Below, piece by piece: positions 41,063 through 54,233 of a stretch of DNA of 64,000 nucleotides. The notes under the pieces were generated by a model. It made no database searches and was not told the origin of the DNA. It saw only the letters and a list, made by a program, of their open reading frames with translations. The number at the start of each line of letters is the position of its first letter. Position 1 is the first letter of the stretch. The position numbers and the translations under genes were made by a program. This stretch comes from Euonymus europaeus (Eukaryota; Streptophyta; Magnoliopsida; Celastrales; Celastraceae): contig OY756970.1 in NCBI GenBank assembly GCA_963580455.1, positions 11,594,001 to 11,658,000 of the forward strand. The letters run 5' to 3'.

Positions 41063-42083
41063 CGGCATGTCATGGCATAAGTGCATTAGAGTTGCATTGG
41101 GGACCGGGTATGGACTCAAAGATCCTTAGGATTCTTGAAAGCTACTCGAAGGGATGACTAGGTGATGAGAGTTTCCACCAAGTCATGTAATCTCCAAGTA
41201 GGATAACGCACTAGAGGTATGGTTAATGAGGGACCATGCCTGGAATGGTGCGGGGGTGATAGGTTCACGCAACCGAGTAATCCAAGAGCATTTGATGTTG
41301 GGGAGCTTGCTCCTATTCAATATTACATGGATAGCAACCATGATATTGATGAGTTGATGTTGTGAGCTTGCTCACATTCGATATTACATGGAACGAGCCA
41401 TGGTATCGATGAGGTTTGCTCATTGAGGGGATTGCCCAAATTGATGTTTTATGTGATTGTTGAGTATACGTGCATGTAGTAGATTTCATATTGTTGCATA
41501 ACCTATTGTTCGGATTCGGCCTTTATACTCTTTATACTCTTAACCCTACTTAGCTTCTTGATCACTCTTTACTTTCTATTCCTTTCCACAGGAGATACTG
41601 GTACAGGTACTAGTGGAGCGGATCAGTGAGGGCGAGATGTGACATGGATGGCCCTGGGTAGGATGTGGGTGTTAGAGATGTACTCTAGCACGTATTTTGT
41701 TTACGATGTATTGATGTTTGTTCATAATATTGTTATAACCGGTTGGCACCAGAGGGTGTATGCATGATGTATGCTGAGTATTGATTTTTGGTTATATGAT
41801 ATTATGAACCTTGATGTTGTGATTATTACTATCAGTTTGTGCATGATGGTAGTGGATGACCTGAGGCCCTAGGGTCAGGATTGCATGTGATTGAGGCATG
41901 AGGCCTAGCTAGTTTGCTAGTATGATGGAATGATTGAATTTATGCTGCGTGTTTCTGATGCAGGTGGGGACTCTTCGATATACGGGGAGATGCCGCCAGA
42001 TTTCCGGTCTGCCGGATGATCGCACTAGTAGCCTAGGACGGTGCTGGAGGGCACCCGTGGCGTGCCCGGATCGTGGCGTCACA
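39796..42083. mobile_element. Solo LTR (2288 bp) nested in MULE, same family as 14068-16347
   Basis: Begins TGTGAAACCCCGACCC, ends GTGGCGTCACA, flanked by AGATT at 39791-39795 and 42084-42088. Collinear with the 2280-bp copy at 14068-16347, including the CGCCTAGGCG-rich start. It has an (AT)n microsatellite at about 41022-41059. Confidence 0.88.
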
Positions 42084-42359
42084 AGATTTTCCGTCGAAAT
42101 CTCACCGGCAAGTCTTTATTTTTATAGTATCGCTATCTCATGGTTTCTCTTTTTTTTCTAGTTATTTTAGATCTAAGAGTTCTTTTTCAAGATCTATAAT
42201 TTTTTTTTCAAGATTTCTACTTCTTTTTTCAACATCTATGATTCTTTTTTCAAGATTTTTACTTCTTTTCCAAGATCAAGATCTATAGTTGTGGTACTGG
42301 CATGCTTCTTGTTTGAGAATACTATTAGTAATGTTTGTGATTTCAATACTATTTGCTGT

Positions 42360-43480
42360 TGGGTACTTTCTATAAATGTTTTTGAAGTTGTTGGTACTAA
42401 CTTCTTGTTCTCAAAATATGGTTGTTATTGTCTATGAGTTAGATACTGCCTATGAATCTGATACTGTCTGTAAATTTGTTATTCTTAATGAATTTGATAC
42501 TGTATGTTTTGGCTCTATCATGCTTTTTCTTTGATAATACTGTCGGAACTATATGTGATTTCGATACTGTTTATTGTTGGTATTGTCGATGAATTTTTTG
42601 GTATTGGCACCTTGTTGTCAAAATATGGTTGATACTGTCTATGAGTTAGATACTGTATATGAATTTGATATTGTTTTTGAATTTGTTATTCTTAATGAAT
42701 TTAATATTGTCTGTTGTTGGTACTGTCATGCTTCTTGTTTGAGAATACTATTGGTACTGTCTGTGATTTCGATACTGTTTGTTGTTGGTACTGTTGGTGA
42801 ATTTTTTGAAGTTGTTAGTATTGACTCCTTATTGTCAAAATATGATTGATACTGTTTCTGGGCTAGATACTGTTTATGAATTTAATATTGTTTGTGCATT
42901 TGTTATTCTTAATGAATTTGATACTGTCTATTGTTGTTGGTACTATCATGCTTCTTGTTTGAGAATACTATTGGTATTGTCTGTGATTTCAATACTGTTT
43001 GTTGTTGGTACTGTCGGTGAATTTTTTAAAGTTATTGGTATTGGCTTATTGTTGTCAAAATATGGTTGATACTATCTCTGAGTTAGATACTGTATATGAA
43101 TTTGATATTGTTTGTGAATTTGTTATTCTCAATGAATTTGATACTATCAGTTGTTGGTACTTTCATGCTTCTTGTTTGAGAATACTATTGGTACTGTCTG
43201 TGATTTCGATACTGTTTGTTGTTTGTACTGTAGGTGAATTTTTTGAAGTTGTTGGTATTGGCTCATTGTTATCAAAATATGGTTGCTACTGTCTCTGAGT
43301 TAGATACTATATATGGATTTGATATTGTCTTTGATTTTTTTATTATTAACGAATTTAATACTGTCTACTGTTGGTACTGTCATGCTTCTTGTTTAAGAAT
43401 ACTGTTTGATACTGCTGTATTTCGATACTGTTGGTATTATCATGCTTCAAATTGTGAAAATAGAGATGATACTATTTGAT
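42360..43480 (+). repeat. Left-arm tandem array, ~215-220 bp unit, 4-5 copies
   Basis: Each unit contains ATGCTTCTTGTTTGAGAATA, GTCTGTGATTTCGATACTGT and TCAAAATATGGTTG. Shorter related ATACTGT motifs continue to about 44600. Overlapping open frames in this stretch all translate the same repeat and are not genes. Confidence 0.85.
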
Positions 43481-44639
43481 GTTGTGGTACCTTTCAAGTT
43501 TTATTTTGTCATACTATCATGTTTATTGTTGTGAAAATATGATAGGTATTGTATGATGTGATATTCTTTCAAGTTAGTAATATTATCATGCTTTTTGGTC
43601 TGAAATATAGTTGATAGTGTTTGGTGTTGTCGTACTCTTTTAAGTTTTAATGTTTGATCTTGTGATGTTATTTAGAATGTTGCACAGCGTACTAAAGACG
43701 ATGCTGACGATAATTCTATTTTGAAAATTAATCAACTGCATTTGGGAGAAGAAAGTGGATAAGACAGTATGTCGAAGATGCGACTTTCATTTGATAGTGT
43801 AATACTATATGTTAATGTCATATTATTTTGTATATTTATCATTTAAGTTTGAATTATAAATTGGTATGAAATTATTTGATAATGTCATAAAATTTAATAT
43901 TATTATCAGCCATGTACTCAGAATATGAGCCATTGATACTATCAACTTATATGATACTATTTGAAAATTGATATTATTGACTTACATGATATTGACAAAA
44001 TAAAAAATGACAAATACGATAGTACCCCAACACATGACAGTATCACAACCCAAACCAATATTACAACACATGAAACAGTATCACAATCTCAATCAGTATC
44101 ATTATAGATGACATGACAATATTATTGTTGGTAATGATATTCTTAATGATATTGTTTTTTATATTGTTTTCATTTTTTATACTGTTGGTGGTAATGTTAT
44201 TGTTTCAAAACTTGATACTGTTACTGGTAAATGTTGTTAATGGTGTTGGTACTGTTTTTAAATTTGATAATATTGTTGATAATGACATTTTTGCAAAACT
44301 TGAAAGTGTTGTTGGTAATGATACTGTTAATTACGTAGGTACTATTTTTCTTTTTGATACTGTAGTTTGAAATGTCATTTGTTTCAAAACTTGACACTAT
44401 CACTAATAATGATATTATTAATGATGTTGATATTATTTCTAAATTTGGTACTGTTGTTCATAATTGTATTGTTGCAAAACTTGATATTGTTATTGGCAAT
44501 GATACTGTTAATGATGTTCATACTATTTCTCATTTTGATACTGCTGTTGATAATGAAATTGCTGCAAAGCTTGAAAATGATAAACATTGTTGTCAATTTA
44601 TTTTTAATAGGGGAAAAATAAATATATGACAATACTACA

Positions 44640-45970
44640 TCATATGACAGTATCAAATCATATGATAATACTAATATCTTTAATAATATCAATCGATAAA
44701 TAATATTATTATTGTATCAGAGTTCAAAATGACTTAAAATAATAAAAAATACACTACCAATGTACATGATAATACCAATTAGCACGACGGTATCAACTTA
44801 AATAGGCAACATCTCGTTTATTCTCTAAAATGCAATTGACTTTTCAAAATGAAATTATCTTCAACATCATCTTCGCCATAACTCTATATAAAACATCAAA
44901 AATAGTCAAGACAAAAAATGACAGTATCAAGTAGATAGTACCAACACATTTTAATAATATCAAACATGATAATATCAAGAATAGAGTATCAAAAAATCAA
45001 CCAGTACTAACACATTTAATTGTACTAAGATATCTACCAATATCAACCGTATATTCATAGACAGTATTAAATTTATTAATAATATTGAATCCATTAACTA
45101 ATTCAAATTCATTAACAGTATCAAATCTAACAGTATCATATTCATAAATAATTTCAAAGAATTCATAAAAAAGATCATAAGAGTACCAACAATGGACAAT
45201 ATCAAATTCATTAACAATAATAAATTCATAGAGAATATCAAAATTCATAGACAATATCGAATTCACAGTCATTAACAATAATAAATTCATAGAGAATATC
45301 AAAATTCATAGACAATACCGAATTCACAGACATTATCAACAGTATTTTCACAAAAAGAAGTCAGACCGTACAATTAAATGTGTATTTTCATAGACAGTAT
45401 CAACAGTATTCTCACAGACAATACCAACTATATTTTCACAATAAAGAGCCTAGTACCAGCAACTACAAAAAAATTCACAAACTCCAACAACAAACAATAT
45501 CGAAATTACAGACAGTATCAATAATTTTAAAGAATTCACAGACAGTATCAAATTCATTAATAAAAAAAATAAATACACAGACAGTATCACATTCATTAAC
45601 AAACAACAAATTCACTGACAATATCGAATTTACAGACAGTACCAACAGTATTTTCACAATAAGGAGTCAGTATCAAAAACTTCAAAAATTCACAAAAAGT
45701 ACAAACAACAAATAGTATCAAAATTACAGACAGTACCAACCGTATTCTCAAAACAAGAAGGAGTTAGTATAGACAGTATCAAATTCATTAACAAACAACA
45801 AATTCACCGACAGTATCGAATTCACAGACAGTATCAATCGTATTTTCACAATAAGGAGTCAGTATTAAAAATTTCAAAAATTCACAAAAATTACCAACAA
45901 CAAATACTATCGAAATCACAGACAGTATCAACCGTATTCTTAAATAAGAAGCATGACAATATCAACTAAA
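44640..45970 (-). repeat. Right-arm array, inverted relative of left array
   Basis: Reverse-complement motifs of the left array: ACAGTATCAAATTCATTAAC, GACAGTATCGAATTCACAG and similar at many positions, diverged in length and order. Together with 42360-44600 it forms the inner part of the foldback. Confidence 0.8.
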
Positions 45971-48753
45971 GATCTTGTAAAAAACACATAGATCTTGAAA
46001 AAACTAAGTTTTTGGAAGAAAAACCTTGAATATCTTCAAAAAATAACTATAGATCTTGAAAAAAAGATGAAGAAATCTTGAAAAAAAACTACAAACCTTG
46101 AGAGAGGGAGGGAGAGAGAGAGAGAGAGAGAGAGAGATTCTACAAAAATAGGGACTTATCGGTTTGTATTTGCCGAAAAATGGTCAGAAATCTGAGAAGG
46201 TGACCAGATTTTGTGGTTTTAGTGAGAGAAAGTGAGAGAGAGATTGAGAGAGAACGTGAGAAAATGGAGTGCTGGAAGAAAGAGAGAGAAACAAAACATC
46301 TACCAAGATTTTGAATTTTAAAATCTGAGGGGCATTTTGGTCATGTAAGAAATGTGGTGTGACTACATTGGTAATAGAGAAACATAGTATGACCTAATGG
46401 TAAAAATGGTCACCACTAATGACCGGCTAGTAGTTTTCTCCATTTACTACCCTAAACCAAGCCCATTAACCCACCAAAACCAAAGCCCAATTACCTTCCA
46501 GTTCTACGCAAAACCAAAGTCCAATTATGTAAAATTCTACCCAAAATCCCAGCCCATCCACCCAAACTTAACCTACCCCAAACCCTAAATCACCTAAACC
46601 AAATTCTGGAAGAAAATGAGGGTTAGGATCAATTGTTGGGTTTTACATTTGTTTGGATCAATTAATATTGGGATTTTGGGTAATTTTATTAGGCATTTGT
46701 TATAATTTTTGGGTTTTTTATATGTAGTTTAGACTTTTAAAATTATGTTGGGTTTTGGTTTTGGGTTTTTATGATGTTTGGCCCCAAATAAATGTAATAC
46801 TGTAATGAAAATAGTAAAGGTAGTGTAAATATTAGTTAAATTAATATGCATGCCTAGGATTTAATTTTGTAATTTATTTTAGCATGTATGTTCAAGAATT
46901 TCCAAAAAGAATTAAAATTTTATGGTGCGTAAGATTTGTATACCCAACTTGCCAAACATTCAATCATGTTAGAGAATTTCAAAGTATTGATTTCTCGAAA
47001 CATTCATTTAAAAAATGGAGTTTAAACTTTTCAAACGGACGTTAGAGAGTTTTAAAGTATTGATTTCTTGAAATGATCCATTTAAAAATATACTCCATCT
47101 AAAAGAAATTTTTAAATAAAAATGAATCAATGGTAAAGTTTTAATTTATTTGGATATTGTATTTTAAAACCGATTAGGAGGAGGACTTGAAAGTATTTAG
47201 GTCCGTCCAAAAGGTTTATTTACGGTATCACTTGAGTAAATTGCTTTTGTTGTCTATTTAGAAATCAATGGAATTTCTTCCACCTATTTGGCAACAAAAG
47301 ATTTTTCGGGCATATGGAAAATTCATTAAAACAAATTGGGACATGCAAGAACATTTTTAAGAAAAAACATGAATAATCAAAAGGGCAACCGATTAGGGAG
47401 TTGTGAGGTGCCTAACACCTTCCCCACACTCAATAGATCCCTGTTAGGTGCTGAAAAGTACCTAATTGTTGGTCTTAAAGGGCTCAATTTTTAGTGAAAT
47501 TGGTACAGTTTCTACCCCATTTTGGTTGTTTGTGTGAACATGTACTAAAGAAGGGCGAATTCAGCAAAACTGAGCTGCGCACGATATTTGTAGCCTGATC
47601 ACGGTCGCAGGATGCGAGATTACTTCGTTACATAACTAGGAGCTGATGTGGGAAATGATGGTTGGTTCATGTGTTTTCTATAAAAGATTAAACCCTAAGA
47701 TACAAAAGGGACGTACGGGAGATTGGAGAGATGACAGAACACAGCAAGGAAATCAAGTGTGGCTAGGACTGGGAGAAATCAACAGCAAGTTTGGGCATGA
47801 CTCTCATCAACGTTTGAGAATTGAACATTGAATGCTGAGTATTATGTTGAATGCTATTATTATTATGAGTATCTAAATCTTTTTCTAGCTAGGTTTGGTA
47901 AGTTCTTGTACCAAAACCTTATGCGTAGATTTAATTGACAATCAGACTGAGTTTAATTCTCTATTCTCTGGGTTTCAAGTAATTGCCTATTATTTTGTAT
48001 GCCTAATCAACATCTTAATTTTAGGTATTGTTAGTTAAGCATATTCGGCTGACCATGACTCGGTGTTTGACAAAGTGACAAAGGCTTGCGTAAGATCCAA
48101 GTTTTGGGAATAGTGAACATAATCAATTGGATGATAGATTGAACCCTAGGTTGTCCGTTTGTCGATTTCCTAGTGCTCATGCTTGTCTTAGGATGTTCTT
48201 AGGAGAGACCAAACCAAGACACCTTTGATAAGAGAAGATCTTGCAACTGGACCAAAGTTAGGATCGTTGATTAGGGAAATCTAGTTGATTGTAGCTGAAC
48301 CAAGACCTTTTGACTGACAGCGTTAAATTCTTAAATTGTATGCTTGCATATTAATCTGTGTGCATAAGGGGAGGTATCTGACCCGCCAGATCTAAACTAG
48401 ATTTATTTCTATTGAATTACAACCCAACTTTAATTCAGTTATTTGATAGCTTGCATTACCATGATTTGCTAGCTGGTGATTAACACAATCATTGAGGATT
48501 CGATCACATTCACTTGTTATTGATCTTCGACATATACTCTTGAGATTGGGTTACACCTGTCAGTATTTGAATTGCAAAATTAATTGTGATAAAAAGTATC
48601 GATCAATCCCCTTACCCATTTTCTCTGGTTCACAAACCTAACATTTAAGTGTCCAATTGCACTGTAATTAATTAGTGGCGGCTCTTACATTTTCTTACAC
48701 CTTACATTTTTTTCAATAGAACTAGTCCGCGTCGCAACCCCAGTTGCGACAAC

Positions 48754-48771
48754 TGGCGACTCTGGTGGGGA
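48754..48771 (+). other. Ogre primer-binding site (tRNA-Arg-like)
   Basis: TGGCGACTCTGGTGGGGA two bases after the LTR. Ogre elements are known to use tRNA-Arg; the sequence fits an acceptor ending AGAGTCG-CCA. Confidence 0.75.
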
Positions 48772-49432
48772 TACCAGGTTTTTACCAAAGGGGTCGAGCA
48801 TTTATATTGATGTTTATACTTTTTCTTAATTTTATTTTCTTTAATATTTGTTTGCTTATGAAGTTTCAAATACCATAGCTTATTGATTTGTATGCCCTCG
48901 CACACACATACATTATTCACTACAAACACATAATCCTAGGCCCGGGTTTTCCTTGATATTAGTAAGGGTTGACCTACCACCTTTTTGGGATTTACTTCCC
49001 TGTGTAGGTGGGGGAAGATACCCTCCTGGATTGACGTCCTCTTAAAATATTAAGGGATGAACTTTTGTTATCCAAGTATGGATCAAAAGTCACATAATCC
49101 AGTAGCCTCTCGCGCAGTCACGTTATAGTTTAGATACGCCACCCATATGCACACTAGATGACCCATAGCCATAATTCTAAACCTCTAGACATGTTACGAT
49201 TATTCTATCAAACTAGGAACAATGACGACATCCTTATTCCTAATCATTTATTTTCACTTGTACATAATTTGTATACTCTCCTCTGATTATCTTACATGTA
49301 CATAATTGTGCATATCCACGTTGTGGTTTATTTTGTATCACATGTCCTAAATTGCAAACTCCCATTCTTGTTTTTGTTCATACATACACTAGAGCACAAA
49401 TCTTTGTAATATGATTAGATAGTATTTGTAGA
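48772..49432 (+). other. Ogre 5' leader
   Basis: Untranslated leader between PBS and ORF1. No repeat or frame of note. Confidence 0.55.
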
Positions 49433-51600
49433 ATGATGATCATACCTATAGGGACCAGTGTATTGACATTAGAAGACTCCCAAGAGGTCAGGGAGGAGTT
49501 ATAAAAACTACAAGAAAGATTGAGTGACAGTTTAAAAGACGATCAGCCTTTGGGACTAGTAAAAAGGGTTACATTTCTTACTCAAGCACCAACAGCCCTA
49601 TCTGAGTTTTGGGAAGAACAGGATTTAGACACAAGAAAAGCTTTCAAGAGTGCCTATGGACAAATTGACTACCTACTAACCATACAAGCACCAGTAACTC
49701 TCCTCCAGGCAGCCATGCACCATTGGAACCCGGCATATCAGTGTTTTGTCTTTAGGTCAGTCGACTTTTCAGCGTTGATTGAAGAATATGCCGGGTTATC
49801 ATTTCTAAGCTATGCAGAGGTTATCATTTCTAAGCTATTAGGAATAACCATAAGGAAGACGAAAGATATGGGGAAGATGCAAGGCACGAGATGGACTTTC
49901 CCAACTGAGATGTTGATCAATTTTGCCAAAGAAAATTTCCATAAGGAGGAAGGGAGATTCGCTATCATTATTTACGGAACTGTGATTTTCCCACGGACAG
50001 GCGGGTATGTGGACAAAAATGTTATTAAGATGGTCGACGACGTCAGATATCGAGCAACTCCTGTACCAGCAATATTGTGTGAGACAATTCAATCTTTTAA
50101 TCATTATCGTATTTTCATTAAAGGAAAATTTGTTGGATGCTCACAGCTACCAGGAATCTAGCTCATCGGTCATCTAAGGTATGACAAAACCATCAAAGCA
50201 CCCCTAATCCAGTTTCAAAAGGATGACTATCAGCTAAGAGATCCCATACAGGATTACGAGAAAGCTGGATTGCAGCCGCAAAAACCTTCGTTTGAAAAAT
50301 GGAGATGTTTGCTAAGCAAATTAGATAAAACGAAGGTGTACATGAAGGTGTTATGGCACAAAGCAGATGGGCTACTATAAAAATGTGGTAGTTTTAATTG
50401 GGTCCCCCTTATAGGCTCTTGGGGAATCATAAGTCAAGCACCAGCAATGTTCCTCCGACAAATAGGCGGGAATCTCTGTCGACCAGTGACACACAACCTA
50501 AAGGAATTGGAATTCTCTCTTGAAGATGATCAGGCTAAGATGGTAATAAGACAAGTAGTGGAAGCTTAGAGTAATACTCGAGGAGTCAAAAAAGGAGCTT
50601 ATAATACTTACGGGAAAACTCAATACGAAGCATGGCATTTAAAGAGGGCAAAATCTCATATGATCTTCAGTATGACAAAAGAAAATCCAAATAACAAGTA
50701 GAGGAAACACTCTGCCGACGTGCACAAAAGGAAAAGGAAGCGGGCCCAGGAAGATAAACCAACGATTTAGATGGTTGGCGAAGAAGAAAGAGAAGACGCG
50801 GCAATAGTGAACGACCAGTTATTTTTGGAACCAATGATAGATCTCGAGGAGCAAGAAATGGATGAGAGTCTACAATCATGAGATATGTCAAGTGATGACG
50901 AGTTGGTAGGAGGGCCATCAAAAGTTATTGGAAAAGAAGCTAAAATAGTGTGGAAGATGTTGGAAATGATGACATAAAAATACAAGAAGTATAACTGGAT
51001 GTTCAAGAAAGCGAGGGCCGAATTAGCTGAGAAAGAGAAGCTGAAATCACAAGAAAAGTTGATAATCAAAACTGAAGAAGAGACAATAAGGATGCAAAAA
51101 GAGCTCCAAGAAGCACACAACGAGTTAAGACAGCTTCAGGAGACTGTCACCGCTCTAGGACAGATAAATTAATGCACAAAGACAGAAACGTTCGATAAAA
51201 CCATGCAGCTAAAAAGGAATACTGTCGAGATTCACACGTTGAAGGAATAGATGGATCGTGTTTTTGATGAAAACCAACAGTTCCGATAACGATGTAATGC
51301 CTCGATTCAGCAAAAGGTGGCCGAAATAAGAGAATATTGAATCAAGAGAATAATTTTCTGCATGATGAATGGAGTGCACTACGAAAAAACAATAAGGTAT
51401 TAAAGACAAGATTGGGATGGTAATTAGCCGAGCACTGCGTCTATCAGAGTGGGCTAGTGACTATGAAGTGCATGAGCAAAATTTGAGGATGAGCCAGATG
51501 CAAAACACACCAGAACTAGCTAGAGTTTCCTCATTTTTAGCAAATCTTCGTAGTGATTTACACGTCCTCAAGGAGAAAATATTCTAGACTCAATCGAAAA
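49433..51600 (+). pseudogene. Ogre ORF1 (DUF7745-like), decayed
   Basis: The longest open stretch (49520-50161) contains ALSEFWEEQDLDTRKAFKSA, QAAMHHWNPAYQCFVFRSVD and ALIEEYAGLSF, the pattern of the plant-specific protein encoded upstream of gag in Ogre elements. A stop at about 49505 separates it from an upstream ATG at 49433. Downstream, the frame continues with several stops through the GNLCRPV-like part and a long charged coiled coil (about 50990-51170). Function of ORF1 is unknown. Confidence 0.7.
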
Positions 51601-52289
51601 CTCCAATGTAGTTGAGAAGGTTAATGAAGGAGAAATGTAACCTGTTGATTTGCAAGCACTTTCAATGAAATGATTTATGCTATTATTATCTTTTTAAATT
51701 ACAAAGATTTATTAGGTTTTGCACAACTAATGATCACGCTCATGCATGCTTTAAAAGGGGATGATAAATAGAAACTAATGTTTTTGTCTTCATAATGGAC
51801 ATAGAAGAGAAAATAAAAGAAAAAATAGCATCAGAAAAGCATCATCATCCCTATCAGACTCACCTACAGCTAAAGCTAGCTAAGAGAATGGAACAAGAAA
51901 GAGAGGGTCAGAATCAAGAGATGGCAGAGATAAGAGAGCAGATTGCCCTATTGGCTCAAAACATAGCTGTGTTAGTACAAAAGAAAGAAACGGCAGAAAG
52001 TTCGGAGCTGCCTATGAGTCCAAAGAATACCACCTACCATGCTACTCCACCTCACCCACTAGGGTTTACTCCTACTCATGATCAATCATTACCGGAATCA
52101 CATCGGCCATAGTATGCTCCACAACCAAACCAAGCATATGCCCATCCAACTAGAACTCTTCCACCCAATTCTCACATTGAGCATATTGATAAGGTGGACC
52201 CCGTTGAAGTTATGGGGGGAGAAGTTCAAAACATGGGCAACATTCCCTCTGAGGAATTTAAGAAACTGGAAAAGCGAATGAGAGCCATG

Positions 52290-53909
52290 TGTTATGTCGT
52301 TAGTAACAATTTAAAATAAACTTACAAATGTACAACTAATATATAGTGAACAAGTAAGAGTCGATCTCACAAGGAGTGATGCTAATAGATATACAATCTA
52401 ACACTTGAATATAATTGATACAATTATAAAAGGGGGGAAAGGGAGGTTAAGTCTTGTAATAGATAAAAATTAAGACAAAGAAATTGAAGTTAAGAACAAG
52501 AATGAGAATTAATATTAATGAAAACAATAGCTAGGACTCACTATCCACCACAAAACATTCAAACAATTTATAAGAACTAATAGACTAACAATTTTAACAA
52601 GCATGTGATGACAACATTCACAACAAGGTCATGGCCAAACTCAAGTTGTATGATTCTCTCTTAATTGCATGTAAAGTGTATGGCGTCTACCTCACGTGTA
52701 TTCTTAATCGAAATCTAGCATGGCGTCTGCATCAATCAACAATCAAGAATCCAAGAAGAGCAAAGAGAATATGAATGTCACAAGAATACTAATACATGGT
52801 ATTTGTACTTAGGTATTCAAGAATTGATTTTTCATAATTCATTTTCAACTGAATTATATGTTGCAAGAAAGAACATATTCAACAAGGCAATTGACCATGT
52901 TCTACAACAATTAATTCCAATACATGTTTCAAAGTTAGCTACTCAAAGAAACACAATACTAGAACTCACGTAACATGAAAAAATCAAAATCATCATACTT
53001 GTAGAAATTGAAATTCACACAACTTATAAAATTGAAAGCATGCTTGGGGCTTCAAGACAAGCCCTAACTAACAAGAGTTTAGTTATACATAAAAAAAATA
53101 AAACATGAAACATAAAAACATAATTACAAACACAAGCCTTGTTTTCTTCTTTTCCTTCTCCTCTTTTTGCTTCCACTCCTTCTCTTCTCCCCCTTCCTCT
53201 ACTCCTACTCCTCTCTATTTGTAGAAAAAATGAGCACATAGTGGAGGAGTTAGTGCCATATTTTGGTGGTGGATTGTACATCAAATTCGTGTGGTGGATT
53301 GTCCACTCTTTGAATGGAAATGGTATCATCAATGACATCAACTTCCAATTACACACTAATCTTGTAACTGCATTCTGGGCCTAAACGAAGCCTATTATGA
53401 ACTCAAACCCTTCATCAATATTGTAGATAAAAATGTGTATATAATTATGGGCTTTTGAATCACTCAATTTGGACATCAGACGCTCAAGTTATGGGCTTCT
53501 AAAGGTCTGGTCTGCAAACAGAAATTCTGCTTCTGATATAACTTCCAAACTTGACTTCGAGGCAACCTTTAGAGGCCCAAACGAACTCTGATTTTTGTGA
53601 ACCAGTACTTCCTGCAAAGCTTGAAGTGTCCTCTAAAATTTTTCTGAAGATCAAATCTCATTCCGACAGCTCTTACTACCTCTTAATCTGCAAAACATCC
53701 AAGAAGATCTTAAGTACAATAATCTTGAAAATTCAGCTTTTAAGCACAATTTCTTGGCATTGCTTTGGTAGTATTTTATCACTTTAAAAATGTATATTTT
53801 GACACTTATCACAACCCCCAACCAGCTTATTGCTAGTCCCTAGTAATTCAAGCGTAAAAATGTTATGAGAAATGATTGAAAGTAAAAATGTATATTTTGA
53901 CACTTATCA
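52290..53909 (-). mobile_element. Athila-type deletion derivative: LTR plus PPT region plus 27-bp LTR stub
   Basis: A full minus-strand LTR (52290-53811) is followed by about 70 bp containing, on the minus strand, AATAAGCTGGTTGGGGGTTG (internal PPT region), then a second copy of the first ~27 bp of the LTR (53883-53909). CCATG flanks the whole (52285-52289, 53910-53914). So this is not a simple solo LTR: the 5' LTR was cut to a stub and the interior lost except its last bases. It sits in Ogre gag. It is a relative of the LTR at 3768-5303. Confidence 0.85.
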
Positions 53910-54233
53910 CCATGGAAGGGTTCAACATGTCTGGAGCTTTGAATCCACCAAGTTTATGTTTGGTAAAGAATTTACAAATTCCGCATGACTTTATTCTGCC
54001 AAAGTTTAGCTTGTTTGATGGCATAGGTGTCCCGTTGGATCACTTGACTACGTAATGTCGACGAATGCAGCCATACGCAAGTAATGAGAAAGTGTTGGCC
54101 CACTTTTTCCATGATAGTTTGGATGGACCAGCCCAAAGGTGGTTCAATGCGCTTAACCCTACATTAATTTCTTCTTGGGAAGATTTGGAAGAAATCTTTA
54201 CGAAACAATACAAACACAATGAAGAAAAGGTTC

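Larger units (their letters stand above)
39501..46440. mobile_element. Non-autonomous Mutator-like foldback element (net ~4.65 kb)
   Basis: Flanked by a perfect 9-bp duplication CATTTACTA (39492-39500, 46441-46449), the size typical of Mutator-like elements. Ends are inverted relatives: GGGGAAATTACCAAGTAGTC on the left and, on the minus strand, GAGAAAACTACTAGCCGGTC on the right. Inverted similarity continues inward through a GA/CT-rich stretch, an AAGATCTT-rich stretch and the tandem arrays, so nearly the entire element is two facing arms. No transposase is recognisable; the many open frames are translated repeats. It contains a solo LTR at 39796-42083. Confidence 0.85.
39312..48751 (+). repeat. 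5' LTR of Ogre element (net 2491 bp) interrupted by MULE
   Basis: Begins TGTAATACCCCATTTTTG, ends CAGTTGCGACA two bases before the PBS. Removing 39501-46440 and one 9-bp duplication leaves 39312-39500 plus 46450-48751. Contains the conserved block TGAGGTGCCTAACACCTTCC near 47405, shared with the two other Ogre-type LTRs. Confidence 0.85.

Noticed and set aside
42574..43479. Chain of overlapping 80-100 codon frames that look like a small membrane-protein family
   Set aside because: They are the same ~220-bp tandem repeat of the Mutator-like element read in one frame; similarity follows the DNA repeat and there is no start or splice context.
53812..53909. Simple duplication of the LTR end
   Set aside because: The 70 bp between the two LTR starts matches the usual internal PPT-adjacent sequence, and CCATG flanks the outer end, so a deletion derivative explains it better.
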